NCBI GenBank assembly: GCA_947646735.1 | Contig: CANTFK010000357.1 | Span: 1-18,029, forward strand | DNA length: 18,029 nucleotides | Source of the DNA: Peronospora farinosa | Lineage: Eukaryota; Oomycota; Peronosporomycetes; Peronosporales; Peronosporaceae | Direction of reading: 5' to 3' | Shown here: positions 7,481-15,800 of the stretch, piece after piece | Numbering within the stretch: the first letter of the stretch is position 1 | How the letters are laid out: every line of letters starts with the position of its first letter | Notes under the pieces: model-generated | What the model saw: the letters and a program-made list of their open reading frames with translations, nothing else | Told to the model about the DNA's origin: nothing | Databases searched by the model: none | Program-made: the position numbers and the translations under genes

Positions 7481-8516
7481 TGATCTCATGAAAATATGCT
7501 TCTCGTAGCTCATATAGTACAGATGCACAAACTGCAAAGTCTTCAATAAACCGACTAGACTTCCCTAGAATGATTGCATCGATCGCAAATTTTGAGGGAA
7601 TCGAACATTCACAAGAGATCCCAAATCTTTTGGACGAGCTTCCAAACCTGCAAGCGAGACCTGATGGCCCAGGTAATCCACTTTACGACGTCCCGAGAAA
7701 CGTTTAGCCACACTGATCAATAAATTCCACGTATTGCACGCTTCCAACAATCGTTCTACTTTGTGATACAGAGTGTCCCACGAAGTGGCGGGTATCAATA
7801 TGTCATCGATATACGACCGCCGACCTAACACTGATGGTCTCGGATCAGTATCTGGTTCACCTTCGGTAAACACATCAATCGGTCTTGATGATTCAGTAGT
7901 GGTCGAATCAGGGTTTGTATTAATTTTCAAAAATCCATATAAGGCATTGTCAATCAATCTTTGGTAAATCTGAGGAGCATTCTTTAGGCCAAAAGGCATA
8001 CGCAACCATGCATATAATCCATACGGTGTGATAAATGCAGAGATCTCCCTTGATCGTTAGTCATCTCAACCACCCAAAATCCACTTGCCATATCCAGAGA
8101 ACAGTACCACATCGCTTTATCCATGTCTTGCAGCAACTCACTGATCAGTGGCATAGGATATACCATCAATCGGGTCAACTGGTTCACCCTACGATAATCG
8201 ATACATAATCGAATGTCTTCGCCATTCCTCTTAATAATCACCACGATTGGTGAAGCCCATGGTGATGTCGATGGTCGAATGATCTTGGCAGATAATAATC
8301 CCTTGATCAGATCTGCTAATTTTTCTCGAAACTTGGGTGCCACTGGCCGTACTCTTTGCGCGATTGGGTTTGCTCCTCCGACATCAATATCACAAACCAC
8401 TTCACGCGCCGCGGGGGGTAGGGCATTGCCTTTTCCGATGAGAAAGTGGCGAATCTTCCAGATCAATTGTCGTAACTTCTCTAGATCTTTGTCAGCGGTA
8501 TTCCAGGATCGCCAGC
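7481..8516 (-). pseudogene. pol: Reverse transcriptase domain of pol
   Basis: RNA-directed DNA polymerase of the element. In order on the minus strand: KIRHFLIGKGNALPP, CDIDVGGANPIAQRVRPVAP, ADLIKG, PSTSPWASPIVVI, CIDYRRVNQLTRLMVYP, YCSLDMASGFW (first catalytic Asp), a frameshift near 8050 (1 bp lost), LRMPFGLKNAPQIYQRLIDN, a 30-35-residue insert (about 7840-7920), SYIDDILIP (catalytic YIDD at 7802-7813), then LLEACNTWNLLISV and VDYLGHQVSLAGLEARP. Another 1-bp loss near 7567 creates a stop right after MQSF; the chain resumes as GKSSRFIEDFA. The RT begins after a 1-bp loss near 8502 that separates it from the protease frame. Non-functional as assembled. Confidence 0.93.
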
Positions 8517-9846
8517 TTGAATATCCTCGATAGCAACCTCCACTGTAGGCGTAACAATTTCTGGTAAAATCGCCATATGTTGATCCACACCTTTAGCGAA
8601 CAGATCACCGCTTTGTGAATATATACCGAATCTTTTGGCGATGCATCTTCTGTTGGTATTTCATCGATCACAACTGTGGTGGATTTGTTGCCTTCTTGAT
8701 CCGACGTTTTCTGTTCTTGATCCGATATTTCTTGATCTTTCTTGTTCGTCGCAATCGTCTTTAGATCCTCGATCGTATCACCTAATCGATCTTGTTCCGG
8801 ATCATTTCCTTCAATTTCGGGGGTCGTGTTGTTCTCGACTATGAACGTATTGATCACAAAAGGCATTTCTGCCGAATGATAATCTTCTCTATCCAAATGA
8901 TCTTGGTCACCGATTTGACCTTGAGTTCCACCATCGTAGATAGCTGCTTCGCAAGTTTGTGGCGCGATCTCGTCAACGTTCGTGATCTTCTCGATCTCTT
9001 CTTTTCTTGGGAGGGTTAATATCTTAGCTGGTGTAGGATACGACGGGTGATCAACCAACAGTCCTTTCTGCTCCTCCGGGAGCTCTTCCTTCCGATCTGT
9101 GGTTGCTTCATAGGCCATAGTCTGCCACTCATTATAACGGCGCGATCCAACACTACCAATCTTTATTTCGGTTGATCCTCCCACTGGAATTACCACATGC
9201 TGATCGTTAATCGTGATCGGCTGCATATTAGATCGATACGGCGGTCTTCGCCCAGCCAAGTGAATTCTGACTTCATTTGGTAAACAAAGAGTTCCATCTG
9301 CCAAATCCAAAAGTATTCCAGCCGGGACCATAAAATCCATACCCAAGATCGCTTCTTGTCCAACTTGATCACCCACCCAGATATCGAAATAATATACTAG
9401 TGATCCGTTCAATTTGATCTTGATCTTGATACGTTCTTCCGTCATATACGTGTTTTCACCAATTCCAATACATTTTTGCTTTTGACTCTCGTCAATGACA
9501 CATCCTACCTTACGAGCAAAGGTGGTGTCGACGATCGAGACTTCGGCTCCAGAATCGAATAGCATAGTAGCCTTCTCATTATTGATCTTGCTCACTGCCT
9601 TGGCCTGCTTAAACCACTTCCCTGGGGTATGATATTTCCAATACCCCCGTGATTCGCCTGGCGCTAGGTCGAGCTCCATCTTAGTAGGCGATCGAGCAAA
9701 TTCATCAACTTCCCTCAAACTCGCTATTGAATGCATAGAATACAAATCACATGTATTGATGATCGGCTCAATCCGTGTATTACCATCTTGATCTGTCCTT
9801 CTGTCTTCAACGTATGCATAAATGCAGAGCCTAGAACGCTAGGCTC
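8492..9846 (-). pseudogene. pro: Retropepsin-type aspartic protease with long acidic linker
   Basis: Cuts the Gag-Pol polyprotein. Counting from the TTG-type start of the open frame at 9745, the active-site motif is DSG at 64-66 (MLFDSGAEVSIVD; codons 9548-9556) and the second conserved segment is AILGMDFMVPAG. The open frame continues upstream of 9745 to about 9846 (CIYAYVEDRRTDQDGNTRI), so 9745 is not a real start. After the protease a long acidic, low-complexity linker (about residues 215-375, rich in D, E, Q, T) leads to RT. A 1-bp loss near 8611 after DSVYIHK breaks the frame; the neighbouring frame reads DLFAKGVDQHMAILPEIV down to the RT. The linker length is unusual and its role is unknown. 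Confidence 0.85.
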
Positions 9847-9873
9847 GTACCAGATTCCAACCTGGCGAGCGTC

Positions 9874-11798
9874 CTAGTTTAACATCCCTTCCGCTTTCGG
9901 CGGGAGCATCCCAGCATGCTTGGTCGGCACATACCACTGACGGATCAGATTGTAGATTCTTCCATCGGGCAATTCCCTCCTTCGTGCATCTCCCCACCAT
10001 CCGTACACACGAAAAAACATTTGTCTGACGGATGTCCCTTGCGCCCACACTTCTGGCAAGTCAATTGTTTCCAACATCCGCGATCGTCATGTTTCCTCGA
10101 TCCGCAATGGGCACAGGACCTTGGTGGATCGACACGATCATGACTTTTACCTTGATTGGTCGCATTCTGGCGATCGCGGTATTCTCTTGGCTTCTTCGCC
10201 TGATCCGGTGTTGCCGCTACATACATACGATGTAGTTCAGCTTCCGTATCTGATTCACTCGATTCCGACCCTGATCCACTGTTACTATTTCCAATATGGA
10301 TCGCTCTCACTGCACGAGTCGGTTTTGATGATGCTTAATCGGGCACAGGAGCTGATCGCTGGCGAAATTTACTCGATCCCGTCGATGCTTTGCCTTGACG
10401 ACTCTCCATGCGCTGATAGGCGCGTAAAGTTTCCTTCATGTCGTTAGCATCGTTCAGCTTTTATAGATTCAACTGCTTTGCCAAATCACGATCATCTAAT
10501 GTCTCGATAAAGTGTTCCATATGTTCTCGTCTTGTGGCAGGTGTTCCTTCTCGAATAGAGATCTTTGCTCGTATCGCCGCCACATTAAATCGATAAAGAT
10601 ATTCCAATGGAGTCTTATTCGGCTGCTTCCTTGCGTGGTAGTATTTTTTTCCGACGTACACACCATATCCTCCATACTGAATCATGAAACTTTCCAATAG
10701 AGATTTCCAATTATGACGAGTCGATCGGCCTAGCTGGCTATACCAATTTCGTGCTGTCCCCGTCAGCAAATCGCCCATTACGAGGCACTTTTCCGCGTCA
10801 GGAGCTTGGTCACGTAAGAATGCAGACTTGACCCTGCTGATCCAGCTTCTGGCTCGATCTTCGTCTCGATCTCGTCCGGTAAACTCTTTCAGATCCGCGA
10901 TCGCCGATACCCGAATTCGCTGCGCATTGATTCCACCATTTGGCATAGCTTCCGCTGCTGCCACCAATGGTCGCCTTAAGTCTTCCAGTCTCAGACCAAG
11001 CGGATCGAAATTATTTGATCGACTGTGACGCGATCCAACCGACTCCATCTCCACATCTGGAACATGTCTTTCTTGAGGAGTGGTCTGGATCCTTGATCGA
11101 TTAGCACTTTGCTGGGCTAAGATCCGTTGATCTTCCTCGTACTTTCTCATGGCGGCTTCGAAATATGAATTCAGCTGCCCCGATCCAATCGGATTCGCTT
11201 GTTGAGCCGTGGGCGCATTTGTCGATCGCGCTTCGGTCTTGGTTGGCCCCGTTCGTCCACGGATGAATGCTGCGCCTGACGGTCACAGTGACATCCGTTG
11301 AATACAGATCGACTCCTCTGAATCTTCTTCCTCTGCTTCTGATTCTGCTGACGCATACTGAGACTATCCAGTATGGTATGCTTCGGCGGTCGACGTGATC
11401 GCCTGATCGGCCACATAACGTCTTCCAGTAAGAGTTATTAGTTTATCGAACAGCAATTGTCCTGCCCTGATCACCTGATCGTGATCGCATTCTAGCAATG
11501 TTTGCACGTCAAACGCTCCAGCGGTAAGCCCGGCTTCCTTCATTAGTTCCATAAGACGACGGATCGCTTCCAGCTGATTTAACGTTTCTTTTGGGGATGA
11601 TACCGGCCCTTGTAACGACCCAATCAGCTTCGGCTTCAAAATTCTCTGTACTGGGTCGCTTAACAATAACGTCTTCAACTCCATCTGGTAGAAACACCTT
11701 TCCAGTTCTTCCATGTTCGGGTTTTCAATTTTCGATACCTGATTTGTTGACTTCTTTTTGAGAGCTGCGATCGGCCGATTTCTTCCCTTGAACTTCAT
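9874..11798 (-). pseudogene. gag: Gag: retrotransposon gag domain and two CCHC zinc knuckles
   Basis: Forms the virus-like particle and binds the RNA. I take ATG 11798 (MKFKGRNRPI) as a possible start. The same frame holds a Lys/Glu-rich N-terminal region, then the capsid-like gag domain (AIADLKEFTG, ARSWISRVKSAFLRDQAP, GDLLTGTARNWYSQL, EYLYRFNVAAIRA, EHFIETLDDRDLAKQL), then a Ser/Asp/Glu-rich stretch. It ends with two CX2CX4HX4C knuckles at 10017-10115 (CAHCGSRKHDDRGC and CQKCGRKGHPSDKC). Four in-frame stops interrupt it: 11364-11366 TAG, 11283-11285 TGA, 10461-10463 TAA and 10335-10337 TAA. A 1-bp loss near 9957 moves the end (YNLIRQWYVPTKHAGMLP) to another frame, closed at 9874. Gag domain wording matches oomycete gypsy elements from memory. 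Confidence 0.88.
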
Positions 11799-12183
11799 GG
11801 TCGGCTCGTGGCGCTTTCATCTGCAACCGTATATTCTTCGAATCTTTCTTCGTCGGTTTTTCAGGAGTAGTTTTAGATAAAATTCTTTCGGTTTTGGCCG
11901 AAGGAATTTTTTCTGGCGAACCACGTTTTGCAACGTGACTCGCAGGGGTCCTCGAAGGGACCTGGGGAGGGGGTAGAGGTTTTTCTTCCAGATCGAGCGA
12001 TCGATCTTCCTCTTTTATTTTCTTCTCATCTGCGCCCCTCCCAAAACGCTGATGATCCGGGGATCTTTTTTCTTCACGCGTCTGTGGCGATCCCTCTGCC
12101 TCTGACGCTTCAATCCCAGGTTCAGTTTTGAGCTTTGCAACTTCTCTTATGGAACTCACGGTAAAATCCCGAGTCACCAGAAG
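11725..12183 (-). other. 5' leader between PBS and gag, with an open charged reading frame
   Basis: Downstream of the PBS a frame stays open to 11725 without an ATG until 11820. It is rich in Lys, Glu, Ser and Pro (EEKRSPDHQRFGRGADEKK, EEDRSLDLEEKPLPPPQVP). It may be an N-terminal extension of Gag joined by a frameshift between about 11798 and 11725, or simply a long leader containing packaging signals. The frame is also open backwards through the PBS into the LTR, where its first codon is GTG, so a real start there is unlikely. No domain recognised. Confidence 0.45.
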
Positions 12184-12201
12184 ATCCGGGCACGCGGACC
12201 A
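12184..12201 (-). promoter_or_regulatory. Primer binding site, tRNA-Tyr-like primer
   Basis: On the minus strand TGGTCCGCGTGCCCGGAT begins one base after the LTR end ...CCACCACA. Its complement, ATCCGGGCACGCGGACCA, has the layout of the last 18 bases of a tRNA: CCA, A73, a seven-base acceptor strand ending GG, a T-stem strand CCGGG with C61, and Y60. It stops just before A58, where reverse transcription of primers normally halts. The acceptor implies a C1:G72 pair with A73, the combination typical of eukaryotic tRNA-Tyr. Location is well supported; the tRNA identity is an inference. Confidence 0.75.
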
Positions 12202-12202
12202 T

Positions 12203-12879
12203 TGTGGTGGAGTGGCGATCACAAAATTTCTGATGTGATCCCGACTCTCCACTGGCGCCCAGACAACCGACTATCGAAGGGGGTACTCCGTTTCCGTGCA
12301 ACTTTCCTTCCTCACCTTGTGTACCCGTCGGTAGGGCGGGTAGCACTCTTCTCGGTGGACTTGAGTCGATGCTGAACTTAACCGTGTTTGGGATAGGTTG
12401 GGGGTCGACCGTGCGGAAATCTTCACGCGGTCGAGGAGTTCTTGTAGGTGCTCTATCCGAGTCACCCTGATCTCTCTTGAGATCGCCTTGTCCAAAAATG
12501 TAGATACTTGATCTACTTGATATACTTGATCTTCTGACCACTTGAGCCGTCTCGCGATCTTGTACCTTGTCCTTTTCTTGTTGTGCTGCGTTCAATCGCA
12601 GGGGGAGTTGTTTGTTTTGATAATTCTTGCAATCCCTGTCCAAACAATCCAGGGATATCACTTGTGTCGAGGCGTAGCAGATGCTCTTGAGTCTTCGGGG
12701 GGCCAAAGTTATCCCACCCGGAAGAGAAGCTTGCGTGTCTTAGAAGTAAAATCGAACTCTGTTTAATGTTAACCAATCACATACCAAAACATACTATTCT
12801 GCCTATCTATAGACTAGGATCTACTGCCACATGTTGCCCTTTCGGAAAAATCATATCTCAATGTGTGGATCACATATAT
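12203..12879 (-). repeat. 5' LTR, unique part (downstream of the array)
   Basis: It matches 704-1380 base for base with a constant offset of 11499 and no indel that I can see. There are about 15 substitutions, seven of them within the counterpart of 714-778. In the minus-strand direction it is the part of the LTR after the satellite array and runs into the PBS. It carries the same CCAAT pentamer (12773-12777) and the left bracketing motif GTGTGGATCACAT (12863-12875). Confidence 0.9.
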
Positions 12880-15800
12880 CGGATCGCGGTCGACGGATCG
12901 CGGTGACGGATCGCGGTCGACGGATCGCGGTGACGGATCGCGGTCGACGGATCGCGGTGACGGATCGCTTATGGCAGATCGTGGTGACGGATCGCTATGG
13001 CAGATCGCGGAGACGGATCGCTATGACGGATCGCGATGACGGATCGCTATGACGGATCGCTATGACGGATCGCTATGACGGATCGCTATGACGGATCGCG
13101 GTCGGCGGATCGCTATGACGGATCGCTGTGACGGATCGCGGTGACGGATCGCTATGACGGATCGCGGTCACGAATCGCTATGGCGGATCGCGGTGACGGA
13201 TCGCTATGACGGATCGCGGTCGTCGGATCGCTATATCGGATCGTGGTCACGGATCGCTGTGACGGATCGCGGTCACGAATCGCTATGGCGGATCGCGGTC
13301 GACGGATCGCGGTGACGGATCGCTATGGTAGATCGCGGTGACGGATCGCTGTGACGGATCGCTGTGACAGATCGCGGTGACGGATCGCTATGACGGATCG
13401 CGGTCGTCGGATCGCTATATCGGATCGTGGTCACGGATCGCTATGACGGATCGCGGTCACGAATCGCTATGGCGGATCGCGGTCGACGGATCGCGGTGAC
13501 GGATCGCTATGGCAGATCGCGGTGACGGATCGCGATGGCGGATCGCTATGACGGATCGCGGTCACGAATCGCTATGGCAGATCGCTATGACGGATCGCGG
13601 TCACGAATAGCTATGGCGGATCGCGGTCGACGGATCGCGGTCGTCGGATCGCGGTGACGGATCGCTATGGTAGATCGCGGTGACGGATCGCTATGGCAGA
13701 TCGCGGTGACGGATCGCTGTGACGGATCGTTGTGACAGATCGCGGTGACGGATCGCTATGACGGATCGCGGTCGTCGGATCGCTATATCGGATCGTGGTC
13801 ACGGATCGCTATGACGGATCGCGGTCACGAATCGCTATGACGGATCGCGGTCGGCGGATCGCGGTGACGGATCGCTATGGCAGATCGCGGTGACGGATCG
13901 CTGTGACGGATCGCTATGACGGATCGCTGTGACAGATCGCGGTGACGGATCGCGGTCACGAATCGCTATGGCGGATCGCTATATCGGATCGTGGTCACGG
14001 ATCGCTATGACGGATCGCGGTCACGAATCGCTATGGCGGATCGCGGTCGACGGATCGCGGTGACGGATCGCTATGGTAGATCGCGGTGACGGATCGCTGT
14101 GACGGATCGCTGTGACAGATCGCGGTGACGGATCGCTATGACGGATCGCGGTCGTCGGATCGCTATATCGGATCGTGGTCACGGATCGCTATGACGGATC
14201 GCGGTCACGAATCGCTATGACGGATCGCGGTCGGCGGATCGCGGTGACGGATTGCTGTGACGGATCGCTATGACGGATCGCTATGACGGATCGCGGTCGG
14301 CGGATCGCTATGACGGATCGCTGTGACGGATCGCGGTGACGGATCGCTATGACGGATCGCGGTCACGAATCGCTATGGCGGATCGCGGTGACGGATCGCT
14401 ATGACGGATCGCGGTCGTCGGATCGCTATATCGGATCGTGGTCACGGATCGCTGTGACGGATCGCGGTCACGAATCGCTATGGCGGATCGCGGTCGACGG
14501 ATCGCGGTGACGGATCGCTATGGTAGATCGCGGTGACGGATCGCTGTGACGGATCGCTGTGACAGATCGCGGTGACGGATCGCTATGACGGATCGCGGTC
14601 GTCGGATCGCTATATCGGATCGTGGTCACGGATCGCTATGACTGATCGCGGTCACGAATCGCTATGACGGATCGCGGTCGGCGGATCGCGGTGACGGATC
14701 GCTATGGCAGATCGCGGTGACGGATCGCTGTGACGGATCGCTATGACGGATCGCTGTGACGGATCACGGTGACGGATCGCTATGACGGATCGCGGTCGAC
14801 GGATCGCGGTGACGGATCGCTATGGCAGATCGCGGTGACGGATCGCTATGACGGATCGCTGTGACGGATCGCGGTGACGGATCGCTATGACGGATCGCGG
14901 TCGACGGATCGCGGTCACGAATAGCTATGGCGGATCGCGGTCGACGGATCGCGGTGACGGATCGCTATGGCAGATCGCGGTGACGGATCGCTATGGCAGA
15001 TCGCGGTGACGGATTGCTGTGACGGATCGCTGTGACAGATCGCGGTGACGGATCGCTGTGACGGATCGCGGTCGTCGGATCGCTATATCGGATCGTGGTC
15101 ACGGATCGCTATGACGGATCGCGGTCACGAATCGCTATGGTGGATCGCGGTCGACGGATCGCGGTGACGGATCGCTATGGCAGATCGCGGTGACGGATCG
15201 CGATGGCGGATCGCTATGACGGATCGCGGTCACGAATCGCTATGGCAGATCGCTATGACGGATCGCGGTCACGAATAGCTATGGCGGATCGCGGTCGACG
15301 GATCGCGGTGACGGATCGCGGTCGTCGGATCGCGGTGACGGATCGCTATGGTAGATCGCGGTGACGGATCGCTATGGCAGATCGCGGTGACGGATCGCTG
15401 TGACGGATCGTTGTGACAGATCGCGGTGACGGATCGCTATGACGGATCGCGGTCGTCGGATCGCTATATCGGATCGTGGTCACGGATCGCTATGACGGAT
15501 CGCGGTCACGAATCGCTATGACGGATCGCGGTCGGCGGATCGCGGTGACGGATCGCTATGGCAGATCGCGGTGACGGATCGCTGTGACGGATCGCTATGA
15601 CGGATCGCTGTGACAGATCGCGGTGACGGATCGCGGTCACGAATCGCTATGGCGGATCGCTATATCGGATCGTGGTCACGGATCGCTATGACGGATCGCG
15701 GTCACGAATCGCTATGGCGGATCGCGGTCGACGGATCGCGGTGACGGATCGCTATGGTAGATCGCGGTGACGGATCGCTGTGACGGATCGCTGTGACAGA

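Noticed and set aside
4590..11798. In-frame TAA/TAG in gag-pol as evidence of a variant genetic code
   Set aside because: The conserved residues expected at the stops appear to differ (Leu-, Ser- and Trp-like positions), TGA also occurs, and there are frameshifts as well. Decay explains all of it.
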